Positions 17,386 to 24,807 of a stretch of DNA of 64,000 bases are shown here, one piece after another; within the stretch, counting starts at the first letter, position 1; every line of letters starts with the position of its first letter. The stretch covers positions 176,874 to 240,873 of the forward strand of contig NZ_JACTUZ010000001.1 in NCBI RefSeq assembly GCF_014490445.1. Reading direction: 5' to 3'. Source of the DNA: Pseudoroseomonas ludipueritiae. GTDB taxonomy: Bacteria; Pseudomonadota; Alphaproteobacteria; Acetobacterales; Acetobacteraceae. Position numbers and translations under genes: made by a program. The notes below the pieces were generated by a model, which searched no databases, was not told the origin of the DNA, and saw nothing but the letters and a program-made list of their open reading frames with translations.

Positions 17386-17396
17386 CTCCGGCGCTG

Positions 17397-17446
17397 GAGG
17401 GACGACCCTCGGCGCAACGCGCATCCCTCGCCGGGACGACCTGGCG
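17397..17446 (+). promoter_or_regulatory. Guanidine-II (mini-ykkC) riboswitch
   Basis: Two small hairpins each capped by ACGA: GAGGG-ACGA-CCCTC (17397-17410) and CGCCGGG-ACGA-CCTGGCG (17429-17446, one G-U pair), joined by 18 bases. The GGG-ACGR-CCY core in duplicate is the defining pattern of the guanidine-II riboswitch class. The second hairpin ends seven bases before the CGGAG ribosome-binding region of the SugE/Gdx gene, the normal placement for translational control. Binding of guanidinium should expose the site and switch on the exporter. Confidence 0.9.
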
Positions 17447-17465
17447 CCGATCGGAGATGTTGCCG

Positions 17466-17783
17466 ATGCTGCCCTGGATCGTCCTGTTGCTCGCCGGCCT
17501 GCTGGAGGTGGCCTGGGCCACCGGCCTGAAGCAGAGCGAGGGTTTCACCCGCCTCTGGCCCAGCCTCTTCACCCTGGCGACCATGGCCGGCAGCTTCGTG
17601 CTGCTGGCCTATTCCATGCGCTTCCTGCCCCTTGGCACCGCCTATGCCGTCTGGACCGGCATCGGCACCGTGGGCGCCGCCATCCTGGGCATCATGATGT
17701 TCGGGGAAGCCGTGACGCCCGCGCGCGTCCTTTGCATCGGCCTGATCGTGGCGGGCATCGCCGGGCTGAAGCTGAGCAGCTGA
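17466..17783 (+). CDS. sugE: Guanidinium exporter Gdx/SugE (small multidrug resistance family)
   Basis: A 105-residue four-span SMR protein. The first span contains the essential glutamate (Glu14 in [13 protein letters not shown]), and the protein has the SugE-type segments [14 protein letters not shown] and [11 protein letters not shown] that distinguish it from EmrE. The Gdx subtype exports guanidinium against protons as a dual-topology dimer. ATG at 17466 is chosen because it gives the family's N-terminus and places CGGAG nine bases upstream; an ATG at 17457 is inside that site. The guanidine-II riboswitch just upstream independently supports the function. It is convergent with the MarR gene. 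Confidence 0.92.
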   Translation: MLPWIVLLLAGLLEVAWATGLKQSEGFTRLWPSLFTLATMAGSFVLLAYSMRFLPLGTAYAVWTGIGTVGAAILGIMMFGEAVTPARVLCIGLIVAGIAGLKLSS

Positions 17784-17823
17784 GCTCGCCTTCCGGCGTT
17801 TCAGCGCAGGCCGTGGCGAAGCT

Positions 17824-18276
17824 TTAGCCGGCCGGCGGCTTCCGGCGCTGCAGCGCCAGTTCGATCTGCCCCATCGCCTCCATGGCCATCCTGAGGGCGG
17901 AACTGTCCACCTGCCGCAGCAGTTCCGCCTCCACTTCCGCGAGCCGGACCTCAATGCGGGCGGCGGTGGCCAGGCCGGCGGGTGTCAGCGCCAGCCGGCG
18001 GGCGCGCCTGTCCTCCGGGTCCTGCGCCCGCACCACCAGCCCGGCAGCGACCAGCGAATCGAGCAGCCGCACGAGACTCGGGCCCTCGATTCCGATCAGC
18101 GCCGCGAGATCCTTCTGGCGCAGGGGCTCCGAGGCACGATGGAGGTAGACCAGCGGGCGCCAGCCGGCATCGGGAAAAGCATCACGGCGGATACCGGCAT
18201 CGACGGCTTGCCGCCAATGGCGCGCAAGCTGCATCAGGCGCAGGCCGAAGCCTGTTCGCTTCAAATCGTCAGCCAT
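17824..18276 (-). CDS. MarR-family transcriptional regulator
   Basis: A 150-residue winged helix regulator. The DNA-binding core runs from LRQKDLAALIGIEGPSLVRL (about residues 52-71) into the wing DPEDRRARRLALT (about 86-98), with the DxRxxR motif intact. MarR dimers respond to phenolic or drug-like ligands. An imperfect palindrome lies immediately upstream (18281-18303), so it probably represses itself. The downstream partner on its own strand is missing and the Gdx gene is convergent, so its regulon cannot be read here. Confidence 0.88.
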   Translation of the reverse strand: MADDLKRTGFGLRLMQLARHWRQAVDAGIRRDAFPDAGWRPLVYLHRASEPLRQKDLAALIGIEGPSLVRLLDSLVAAGLVVRAQDPEDRRARRLALTPAGLATAARIEVRLAEVEAELLRQVDSSALRMAMEAMGQIELALQRRKPPAG

Positions 18277-18280
18277 TCAG

Positions 18281-18303
18281 AACAGATAGCTATTCTACCT
18301 GTT
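18281..18303. promoter_or_regulatory. Candidate MarR operator
   Basis: AACAGATAG-N5-CTACCTGTT is a 9-bp inverted repeat with one mismatch, starting five bases before the MarR ATG on the minus strand. Size and position suit a MarR dimer site that blocks its own expression. The DUF882 gene ends just to the right, so only the MarR gene can be served by it. Confidence 0.5.
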
Positions 18304-18333
18304 GCAACACAAGAACGACTGCCAAGTCCTGGC

Positions 18334-18915
18334 TTACCAGCGGCGTGGCGGACCGCAATCCAGATGAACGAAGCCCTCGCGGTAATAACCGACGCCGCCC
18401 ATCTGCATCTGCGCCGCCGTGCGGGCCACGCCGCGCCCGTCCCGCCCCGGCAGGCGGAAGTCGGCCGCCATGCCGGACATGTGCAGGCTGACGGTGGAGA
18501 CCACCCGTGACCGGCGGGCATTGGAGGCATTGTGTTCCGGCGTACGGTAGCCGCTGGAGATCTGAAAGAATTCCTCGGAATCCAACCGTTCGGCCACGGC
18601 GCTCAGCACGTCGAACAGCCGGGGGTCCATCGGCGTCACCTCGGCGGCCGAAAGGTCACGGAAGACCCAGTCCAGTTTGTGCAGCGCCTCCCGGTCGTAC
18701 TTGCCATTCCGGAAGTAGACGCCGTCGAAACTGTCATCGGTCGGCACGCGCGTCACGCGCAGGCGGCGCACGGGCGGCAGGGCCACGGCCTTTGCACTGC
18801 CGGGCAGCAACGCGGTGCAGGCCAGGGCGCCGAGCCCGGCGAAAACCTCCCGCCGGCTGAGGGCGGCCGGCTCGCAGCAAGGGCAGGGTCCGGGACGGGT
18901 AAAGAGATCCAGCAT
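18334..18915 (-). CDS. DUF882 (YcbK-like, peptidase M15 fold) protein
   Basis: A 193-residue exported protein. A twin-arginine-type signal SRREVFAGLGALA is near residues 20-32, preceded by a short Cys-containing head. The catalytic-type region has SSGYRTPEHN, SLHMSGMAADF and FVHLDCGP, which match the metal ligands of the D-Ala-D-Ala carboxypeptidase-like M15/DUF882 fold. It probably trims or binds peptidoglycan. Its ATG overlaps the TGA of the L,D-transpeptidase gene by one base, so the pair is translationally coupled, as the YcbB-YcbK neighbours are in E. coli. Confidence 0.87.
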   Translation of the reverse strand: MLDLFTRPGPCPCCEPAALSRREVFAGLGALACTALLPGSAKAVALPPVRRLRVTRVPTDDSFDGVYFRNGKYDREALHKLDWVFRDLSAAEVTPMDPRLFDVLSAVAERLDSEEFFQISSGYRTPEHNASNARRSRVVSTVSLHMSGMAADFRLPGRDGRGVARTAAQMQMGGVGYYREGFVHLDCGPPRRW

Positions 18916-20471
18916 CAGCGTGCCACCACTGCGGCCGCGCTGGCCGCCTTCTCGGTCTGTTGGCGCGGCGCGGCGGCCGCAACAGCCGGAGCCGCGGCGC
19001 CGCGCTGGTCAAGCGCGCGGGCGTAAGCGGCATCCAGCCCATAGATATCGGGGCGGATGCGCACACCCGCCTGCTCCACCGTCACGGTCTGGTAGAAAAG
19101 CCGCACCGGCAGGGGGCGGCGCAGGCCAACAGCCGTGGTCTGCTTCGATTCGAGCACCGTGTCCGCCTTGGCGCGGTCCCAGCCGGTGGTGCCTTCCAGC
19201 ACCAGGTCCAGCAGCTCCATCGGCTTGTCCAGGCGGATGCAACCGGAGGAGAAGGCGCGGCCCGGCCGGCTGAAGAGATGCCGGTCCGGCGTGTCGTGCA
19301 GGTAGATGTCATCGCTGTTGGGCATGATGAACTTGATACGGCCCAGGGCGTTCGAATCCCCCGCGTCCTGCCGGAAGAAATACGGAATGCGCTTAGGGTC
19401 GATGCTGGCCCAGTCCACCGTCAGCGGGTCCACTTCCACCCGCTCCCCGCCGATGAACTGGTAGATGCGGAAGCCCTTCTCGATCATCGCGCGCGGGTCG
19501 CGGCGGAACTTCGGCAGCAGGTCTTCCCGCGCATTGCGCTCGGGCACGCCCCAGGGTGGGTTGAACTGCACGGTGGTCATGGTCACCGAGAGCATCGGCG
19601 TGGCCCGGTTCGGCTTGCCGACGATCACCGCCATGTCCAGCAGCATGCGGGTGCCATTCAGCAGCTTCAGCCGGTAATCGGGGATATTCACCTCGATCCG
19701 CCGGCCCGGCTGGGCGCGCGGCGCGGCGCGGCGCATGTCCATGGCGACGCGGATCTGGTTCACGCGCGCCTGAGCGGAGCGGTTCATCAGCACCAGCGTG
19801 GCGGGGCCGACGCGGCCATCCGGCTCCAGGCCATTGGCCGCCTGCCAGCGCCGCACCGCCTCCAGCAGCGTCTCGTCATACAGCGCCGGGTCCACAGGCA
19901 CCGTGGCGGCCAGGGCGGCATCCTCAGCGGCGATGCGGGCGCGCAACGCGGGCACGCGCTCAGGGTCGGTGGAAGCCGGCTCGATGGTGCCGCCAGTCGT
20001 GGGCACGCTGGGCCAGCCGCCGGCCGCGACCTGCGCGCGCGCCACCTGCAAGGCCAGCCTCAAGGCCTCCATGCCCGGTGGCAGCAGCGCCGCCTCCTCG
20101 ATCACCTCCGAGGGTTCTGCATGGCCGTAAAGCCTTGCCTGCCACGCCACCATGGCCACCGCTTCGCGGCGGATGTCGGGGCGGTCTGGCAGGCTGCGCA
20201 CGCGGCCCTGCAGGAGATCGCCCAGCGCGGCATAAGCGGAGGCGTAGAGCGCGGTGGTATAGCCCTGCGGGTCGGAAGCCGCGCGGGCGTCCGGTGGAAT
20301 GTTATAATGGCCGGGGTTCAGCCCATCGGCATCCAGTGCCCTGAGCCGCGCGGAGAGGCGCAGCAAGGCATCCCAGCTGGGCTGGGCGGGTTGCAGGGCA
20401 GGTCCGGCCGCCAGCGCCCGCATCGGCAAGGCAGAGGCCAGGAACAGCAGGCAGGCATGGCGGCGGCGCAT
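18915..20471 (-). CDS. L,D-transpeptidase, YcbB-like
   Basis: A 518-residue periplasmic enzyme that forms 3-3 cross-links in peptidoglycan or links lipoproteins. A signal peptide (LLFLASALPMRALAAG) is followed by a long scaffold domain, a peptidoglycan-binding repeat near AVRRWQAANGLEPDGRVGPAT, and the YkuD catalytic domain with LYLHDTP-like and SSGCIRLDK sequences; the cysteine in SGCIR is the nucleophile. The C-terminus is an Ala/Gln-rich tail. ATG at 20471 is preferred to GTG at 20492. It is coupled to the DUF882 gene downstream. Confidence 0.9.
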   Translation of the reverse strand: MRRRHACLLFLASALPMRALAAGPALQPAQPSWDALLRLSARLRALDADGLNPGHYNIPPDARAASDPQGYTTALYASAYAALGDLLQGRVRSLPDRPDIRREAVAMVAWQARLYGHAEPSEVIEEAALLPPGMEALRLALQVARAQVAAGGWPSVPTTGGTIEPASTDPERVPALRARIAAEDAALAATVPVDPALYDETLLEAVRRWQAANGLEPDGRVGPATLVLMNRSAQARVNQIRVAMDMRRAAPRAQPGRRIEVNIPDYRLKLLNGTRMLLDMAVIVGKPNRATPMLSVTMTTVQFNPPWGVPERNAREDLLPKFRRDPRAMIEKGFRIYQFIGGERVEVDPLTVDWASIDPKRIPYFFRQDAGDSNALGRIKFIMPNSDDIYLHDTPDRHLFSRPGRAFSSGCIRLDKPMELLDLVLEGTTGWDRAKADTVLESKQTTAVGLRRPLPVRLFYQTVTVEQAGVRIRPDIYGLDAAYARALDQRGAAAPAVAAAAPRQQTEKAASAAAVVAR

Positions 20472-20535
20472 GCTGGCTGCATACAGCCCCACGGCCCGGC
20501 ATTCCAGTCCCGAGAGCGCCAGGACCGCTCCTGCT

Positions 20536-20555
20536 GCCGCGCAAAAAAGCGCGGC
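20536..20555. terminator. GC hairpin with an A6/T6 loop
   Basis: GCCGCGC and GCGCGGC flank a run of six A (plus strand). It lies between the stop of yceD and the start of the L,D-transpeptidase, both on the minus strand. A pure homopolymer loop is odd; no T-tract follows the stem, so a role as terminator is only possible. Confidence 0.35.
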
Positions 20556-20581
20556 TTTCCAGGCGTTAGCTGCTTCCGCTC

Positions 20582-20606
20582 AGAAGCAACACAAAGTGTT
20601 ACTTCT
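20582..20606. promoter_or_regulatory. Hairpin spanning the yceD stop codon
   Basis: AGAAGCAACAC and GTGTTACTTCT (plus strand) pair over 11 bp with one wobble and a three-base loop. The yceD TAA is inside the stem. No T-tract follows. It might protect the 3' end or slow the last ribosome; this is speculative. Confidence 0.35.
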
Positions 20607-21126
20607 TGCCCTTCAAAGCGGAAAGCTTGGCGAATGGGTTGGGCCGAGCCGGTTCTTCCTCCGGCTCCTCCTCTTCCTCCAGCAGATCCAGCTCCAGCTT
20701 GGCGCCGGGTGCACGGGGGTAAGGGTCGAGCGCCAGGGAAAGCTGCTCGGCGATGGCCTCGCCCAGTTCCAGCACCTCGCCTTCCGTGGGGATCTCGTCC
20801 GGCCCGTCCGGGTCTTCCTCGGATTCGGCGCCCTCGGGCAGGAAGCGCAGGTCCACCGGCTCTTCGATATGCTGTGGCACCGGCTCCAGTGTCACCACGC
20901 AGGCCTGCACGACGTCGGCGGTTAATTGGCCGCGCACACGCACGGCGCCACCGGCCTCCACCCGCAGGCGCAGGCTGGCCCGCAGGCTGCCGATCTCCAG
21001 GATGCCGAAGCGGTCCGCCAGCGCGGCACGTTCGGCCTCGGTGGCTTCCAGTTCCTCCCGCTTTTCCTTTCGGCTCACCGCGCCCCAGGGCAGGGTGCGG
21101 GAGAATTCGGGGGCGATATCGGTCAT
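20599..21126 (-). CDS. yceD: YceD/DUF177 family protein
   Basis: A 175-residue protein of the DUF177 family, linked to 23S rRNA and ribosome assembly. The central region LRLRVEAGGAVRVRGQLTADVVQACVVTLEPV is recognisable; the second half is highly acidic, with LLEEEEEPEEEP, and the tail is basic (SALKGKK). In many bacteria yceD precedes rpmF and plsX, but neither is here. Its ATG overlaps the stop of the Cbp3-like gene by four bases (ATGA), so the two are coupled. Its own stop codon lies inside a hairpin (20582-20606). Confidence 0.85.
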   Translation of the reverse strand: MTDIAPEFSRTLPWGAVSRKEKREELEATEAERAALADRFGILEIGSLRASLRLRVEAGGAVRVRGQLTADVVQACVVTLEPVPQHIEEPVDLRFLPEGAESEEDPDGPDEIPTEGEVLELGEAIAEQLSLALDPYPRAPGAKLELDLLEEEEEPEEEPARPNPFAKLSALKGKK

Positions 21127-21668
21127 GCCACGGGCTCCGGAAAGCGCGCCTTGCCGGCCAGCAGGGCTTCCAGCGGCTGGGCGGCCAGGGCGGCATCGGC
21201 GGTGAAGGCGAAATCGGCCAGCTGCCCCGCCGCCGGGTCGGTGGCCGGCACCGTGCCACGCCAGACATTGCGCGCCAGGGCCTCGGCCAGCGCGCCGCGG
21301 TCGCCGGCGGCCAGGGGCGCCTCGTAGGCCAGGGCACGGCCGTGGAAGGCTTCCCACATGTTCTTCACCCGTTTGGCGATGGACATGTCGCCCACGCCCA
21401 TCTCGCGCAGATTCGTGTCCATGTCCGCGAACATGGCGTCGAAGACGGCCTGCGCCAGGGCGGCGCCGCGCGGGTCGGCATCCCGGTGCAGGCGGCGGAT
21501 CAACAGCGCCACCTGCAGCCCCACCAGGTCGAAGCGCCCATCCAGCGTGTCCGGCACGCCCAGGGTCGAGAAGAAAAAAGGATGCCGCGCGGCACGCACG
21601 GCGGTCGCGTAGAGCTCGAAGCCCTGGCGCTCGTGCGGCTTGCGGCGGAACAGGCCGAACAGGGCCAT
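21123..21668 (-). CDS. Ubiquinol-cytochrome c chaperone (Cbp3) family protein
   Basis: A 181-residue soluble protein of the CBP3 chaperone family, which helps assemble the cytochrome bc1 complex. The conserved core is visible: LYATAVRAARHPFFFSTLGV, then FDAMFADMDTNLREMGVGD and KRVKNMWEAFHGR. ATG at 21668 gives the normal start MALFGLF; the frame upstream overlaps the BamE promoter area and is not conserved in feel. It is coupled to yceD by a four-base overlap and is divergent from bamE, an arrangement seen in other alphaproteobacteria. Confidence 0.88.
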   Translation of the reverse strand: MALFGLFRRKPHERQGFELYATAVRAARHPFFFSTLGVPDTLDGRFDLVGLQVALLIRRLHRDADPRGAALAQAVFDAMFADMDTNLREMGVGDMSIAKRVKNMWEAFHGRALAYEAPLAAGDRGALAEALARNVWRGTVPATDPAAGQLADFAFTADAALAAQPLEALLAGKARFPEPVA

Positions 21669-21841
21669 GATGTGGCGCGGCTCCCTCTGGTCCGGCGCCA
21701 GGACAGCAGGCACCGGTTGACCCCGATGCGGGGCAGTGGCAATCGACCGAGCAGATGGACCGCAACCCGCCCCGGGTCAATCGCGCCGCGTGCGGCACGG
21801 CCGGGTGGCGGGGCCAAACCAACCAGAGGATCGGCGCCACC

Positions 21842-22363
21842 ATGGCCAGCAGCCACACCTCCCCTGCCCCGCAGGCGCGCCGGCATCCGATGCGCGCCGG
21901 ACTGCTTGCCCTCGGCCTGGCGCTCGCCGGCTGCTCGGTCTTCGAGGCGCCGCCGGTGCAGCGCGGCAACCGCGCGGACCCTGACCTGATCAGCCAGCTC
22001 AGCCCCGGCGTGCAGACCAAGTCCGACGTGCGGGCGCTGCTGGGTTCCCCCAGCGCCACCGGCACCTTCGATGATCAGGAGTGGTATTACATCAGCTCCG
22101 TCACCCGCATCCGCCCGGCGCAGAACCCCAGCGTGGAGCAGCAGCGCGTGGTGGCCATGCAGTTCGACGACCAGGGCGTGCTGCGCAACATCCGCGAGCT
22201 TGGCCCGAAGGACATGCGGGACGTGCCGGTGGTGGAACGCACCACACCCGTGCCCGGCACCGAGCGGACCTGGCTGCAGGCGCTGTTCGGCAATATCGGC
22301 CGCGTCGGCGCCGGTGGCCTGACCGGGCAGGACCAGGGACCCGGCACCGGCCCGGGCCGCTGA
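21842..22363 (+). CDS. bamE: Outer-membrane assembly lipoprotein BamE (SmpA/OmlA)
   Basis: A 173-residue lipoprotein of the Bam complex. The signal sequence ends in the lipobox LALAGC, and the SmpA/OmlA core is LISQLSPGVQTKSDVRALLG followed by WYYISSVTR. The length beyond the core is due to a Gly-rich tail. ATG at 21842 is used because AGAGGA precedes it; ATG at 21890 starts closer to the signal peptide but lacks a site. An intrinsic terminator follows directly. It is divergent from the cbp3-yceD operon. Confidence 0.9.
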   Translation: MASSHTSPAPQARRHPMRAGLLALGLALAGCSVFEAPPVQRGNRADPDLISQLSPGVQTKSDVRALLGSPSATGTFDDQEWYYISSVTRIRPAQNPSVEQQRVVAMQFDDQGVLRNIRELGPKDMRDVPVVERTTPVPGTERTWLQALFGNIGRVGAGGLTGQDQGPGTGPGR

Positions 22364-22364
22364 A

Positions 22365-22395
22365 AAAGGCCGCCTCCGGGCGGCCTTTCGTTTTT
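22365..22395 (+). terminator. Intrinsic terminator after bamE
   Basis: AAAGGCCGCC-TCCG-GGCGGCCTTT gives a perfect 10-bp stem with a 4-base loop, starting two bases after the bamE stop. A T5 run follows two bases later. The A-rich left flank would also let it work on the other strand. Confidence 0.9.
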
Positions 22396-22480
22396 GTGAC
22401 TCCAGTCACTCAGGTCACTGTCCTGCCCAGGCGGTGGCCGCGCTTGTGCTTGATTTCCTTGGCTTCTTCACCCCCCGGCT

Positions 22481-22506
22481 GGAACCGGCCGGGCGCCCCG
22501 GCGGTT
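22481..22506 (+). promoter_or_regulatory. EcfG-type general stress promoter
   Basis: GGAAC (22481-22485), 17 bases, then GGTT (22503-22506) matches the GGAAC-N16/17-(C/G)GTT pattern of the alphaproteobacterial general-stress sigma factor EcfG. Transcription would start near 22513, leaving a short leader that contains a GAGGGAAGG ribosome-binding site (22523-22531) before the ATG at 22537. The geometry is textbook; no experimental support can be seen from sequence. Confidence 0.7.
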
Positions 22507-22536
22507 ATGTCGGGGCAAGCCTGAGGGAAGGACGCA

Positions 22537-22788
22537 ATGACAAGCTCGAAGCACGCCAAGGGCGATTCCGGCCACCGCGATGCCGATCGTGGCCTGATGA
22601 GCGATACTCCCCGGCCGCCCGGCGACCTGGAGCGCGACCCCGGCATCGGCTCCTCCAAGGGCGTCTTCGGCCGGGGCACGGACCCCATGGCCCTGCGCGC
22701 CGAGAATACCGACGAGGGCGATGTCATGAATGACACCACGCCCCAGGGCGCCGCCGACCCCGACCACCGCGGCCGCACCAACAAGTAG
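22537..22788 (+). CDS. Small hydrophilic protein, unknown function
   Basis: An 83-residue, strongly hydrophilic protein rich in Asp, Gly, Pro, Arg and Ser, with no cysteine and no membrane segment; it is probably disordered. I do not recognise a named family. The first gene of a four-gene cluster, it has a strong ribosome-binding site and sits directly behind an EcfG-type promoter, which suggests a stress-protective or stress-signalling role (inference). The residue mix, with a GSSKGVFGRGTDPMALRAEN stretch, resembles small stress-induced proteins common in rhizobia and acetic-acid bacteria relatives. Confidence 0.7.
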   Translation: MTSSKHAKGDSGHRDADRGLMSDTPRPPGDLERDPGIGSSKGVFGRGTDPMALRAENTDEGDVMNDTTPQGAADPDHRGRTNK

Positions 22789-22818
22789 CCGGCATCCCCG
22801 GCAGCGCGGAGGAACGCC

Positions 22819-23016
22819 ATGGAACAGCCGAACCAGGTGACCATCCATATCGGCGACACTGTCTATACCGGCAGCTACCGGGTCGAGGGCGGGCTCGTGA
22901 AGGTCATCGCCGATGACTATGGCAGCGAGGAATCCGCCCGCATCGACGAGGCCGATCCGCATGACCTCGCGCAGACGCTGCTGCGGGAGATGGTCCGCCG
23001 CAAGGAAGACCTCTAG
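22819..23016 (+). CDS. Small conserved-looking protein, unknown function
   Basis: A 65-residue acidic protein with an alternating strand-like first half (QVTIHIGDTVYTGSYRVEGG) and a helical second half ending in REMVRRKEDL. It looks like a small beta-barrel followed by a helix. No family is recognised. A GCGGAGGAAC site precedes its ATG. It is the second gene of the cluster behind the EcfG-type promoter, 30 bases after the first, and so probably co-expressed under stress. Confidence 0.7.
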   Translation: MEQPNQVTIHIGDTVYTGSYRVEGGLVKVIADDYGSEESARIDEADPHDLAQTLLREMVRRKEDL

Positions 23017-23051
23017 GCCGCCCAAGCCGAAACAGATCGGGAGTTCATCGC

Positions 23052-23486
23052 ATGGCCAACGCGGCACATATCGAGAAAGGTCAGATCCAGGACCACATGC
23101 CGGTGGTGGGCAGCGACGGCAAGCACTTCGGCACCGTGGACCACCTGACGGGCGACTACATCAAGCTGAGCCGGAGCGACCCCGAGGCCGGCGGCATCCA
23201 TCGCTATCTGCCGCTGAGCACGGTGGTTGGGTTGGAAGGCGGCGTGGTCCGGCTCTCGATGCCGGCATCGCAGGTGAAGCAGGCCTGCCTGACCGAGGAG
23301 GAGGTGCGGGAGCGCATTTCCATGGACCCGGACGAGGGCGCCCGCTTCGGCCAGCCACATGACGATGCGCCCCATGGCAGCCGCGGCAAGGCGCGTGGGG
23401 CCAAGGGCGAGCGCGAGCATGGTACCAGCGGGCAGGCGCCCGGGTCGGGCGGTCGCCTTTCCTCCGGCGCCCGCAACATCGGCTGA
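23052..23486 (+). CDS. DUF2171 domain protein
   Basis: A 144-residue protein. The first 75 residues form a DUF2171 domain, a PRC-barrel-like fold: IQDHMPVVGSDGKHFGTVDH, then YIKLSRSDPE and HRYLPLSTVVGLEGG. The last 60 residues are Gly, Arg and Ser-rich and probably disordered. DUF2171 proteins occur in stress-regulated clusters of alphaproteobacteria and their function is unknown. A GATCGGGAG-type site lies upstream. It is the third gene of the EcfG-type cluster, so a role in general stress resistance is a reasonable guess but not shown. Confidence 0.8.
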   Translation: MANAAHIEKGQIQDHMPVVGSDGKHFGTVDHLTGDYIKLSRSDPEAGGIHRYLPLSTVVGLEGGVVRLSMPASQVKQACLTEEEVRERISMDPDEGARFGQPHDDAPHGSRGKARGAKGEREHGTSGQAPGSGGRLSSGARNIG

Positions 23487-23511
23487 ATAGCCGCAACGGA
23501 AAGGATCGCGT

Positions 23512-23682
23512 ATGCAGGATGATCTGGACCCGGGCCGCAACCGCGACCCGGGAGATGCGGTGCCGGAAGGCGTGGCGGTGCAGGAACCCGCGCCGCTGAG
23601 CGAACATGATAAGGCTGTCAAACGGCGGCTGGAAAAGCTGGGGCAGGCCCAGCCCAAGGATGAGGGCGGCCGCGCGTCCTAG
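23512..23682 (+). CDS. 56-residue hydrophilic protein, unknown function
   Basis: A short open frame with ATG at 23512 and TAG at 23680-23682, preceded by AAAGGA at good spacing. The product is very hydrophilic, with an acidic head (MQDDLDPGRNRDPG), an ALSEHDKAVKRRLEKLGQA-like helix in the middle and a Gly/Arg tail. It has no recognised family. It lies 25 bases after the DUF2171 gene and is the last gene of the stress cluster; it is convergent with thiL. Confidence 0.6.
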   Translation: MQDDLDPGRNRDPGDAVPEGVAVQEPAPLSEHDKAVKRRLEKLGQAQPKDEGGRAS

Positions 23683-23725
23683 GGCGCGGCCGCAGCCGGG
23701 CGAGCGCCGGGGCCTCTGGCGCCCC

Positions 23726-24694
23726 TTAGAAGTGGCTCCATCCACCACGGCCGAGGGAGATCTCCCCTCCCCGCGCGTCCCGCACCGTGACAAGGGCCTC
23801 GCCGGGCAGGAAGCGCCCGATGCGGGTGGCGGCGACGCCGGATCCGGTGGCACGGGCGGTGATCTCGCCCGCTGCCTCGGGCGGGGCGGCGAAGAGCAGT
23901 TCGTAATCGTCGCCGCCCGTCAGGATGCGCGGCAGCAGTTCCGGGCGCGTCGCCAGCAGGGCTGCCGCCTCGTCCGAGAGCGGAAGGCCGGCGGCCTCGA
24001 TTTCCGCTCCGCAGCCGGAGGCACGGCAAAGATGGCCGAGGTCCTGCACCAGCCCATCCGAAACATCCATGGCCGCCGTGGCGAGGCCCACCAGAGCCTG
24101 CCCCAGCGCCACCCGGGGGCGCGGCAGCCGATAGCGGCCGGCGAGATGGCCGCTGGCCACCCCCGGCAGTTCTCCCAGCAGCACGGCCAGGCCCAGCGTA
24201 CCGTCGCCGATGGTGCCGGAAACCCAAATATCCTGCCCCGGCATTGCCCCCACCCGCCGCAGCGCCTGCCCCGGCGCCACATGGCCCAGGATGGTGAGCG
24301 AGAGCGACATGGGCCCCGGCGTGGAAGTGGTGTCGCCCCCCAGCAGGAAGATGCCGAATTCCGTCTGGTCCTGCGCCAGCCCGGCGCTGAAGCCGCCCAG
24401 CCAGCCCGATGCCATGTCGCGTGGCAGGCTGGCGGTGAGCAAATAGGCCAGCGGCGCCGCCCCCATGGAGGCAAGGTCGGAGAGATTGGTGCGCAGCAGC
24501 TTGCGACCGATGGTCTCCGGCGGGTCGTCCGGCAGGAAATGCACGCCGGCCACCATGGCATCCGCCGCCAGCACCAGTTCACGCCCCGGTGGCGGCGCCA
24601 TCACGGCGGCATCGTCCGAAAGCTCCAGCGCGCCGGGGCCGGCCAGCGGGCGGAAGTGGCGCGCGATCAGGGCGAATTCAGGCGGCAAGGTCAT
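23726..24694 (-). CDS. thiL: Thiamine-monophosphate kinase
   Basis: A 322-residue ThiL, which makes thiamine diphosphate from the monophosphate with ATP. Typical motifs: ELSDDAAVM near the N-terminus (ATP/Mg site), AGVHFLPDDPPETIGRKLLRTNLSDLASMG, MDVSDGLVQDLGHL, and TGGDDYELLFA. ATG at 24694 is used because the enzyme starts MTLPPEF there; the upstream frame is a shadow of the neighbouring amidohydrolase. In many proteobacteria thiL follows nusB directly; here an opposite-strand amidohydrolase lies between them. Confidence 0.93.
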   Translation of the reverse strand: MTLPPEFALIARHFRPLAGPGALELSDDAAVMAPPPGRELVLAADAMVAGVHFLPDDPPETIGRKLLRTNLSDLASMGAAPLAYLLTASLPRDMASGWLGGFSAGLAQDQTEFGIFLLGGDTTSTPGPMSLSLTILGHVAPGQALRRVGAMPGQDIWVSGTIGDGTLGLAVLLGELPGVASGHLAGRYRLPRPRVALGQALVGLATAAMDVSDGLVQDLGHLCRASGCGAEIEAAGLPLSDEAAALLATRPELLPRILTGGDDYELLFAAPPEAAGEITARATGSGVAATRIGRFLPGEALVTVRDARGGEISLGRGGWSHF

Positions 24695-24807
24695 GCCCCG
24701 CCTCTTCGCATGAAAGTCGGCGAAAGGCAGCCCATCCCCTCGCGCGGCCTTGATGGCGGCGGCGTGGCGGCAGACCATCCCGTGATGCCGCAGGGCGTTA
24801 GCCTGCC

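Noticed and set aside
18960-21989. A 1009-codon plus-strand open frame
   Set aside because: It is the antisense shadow of the L,D-transpeptidase, yceD and Cbp3 genes and has no domain-like sequence.
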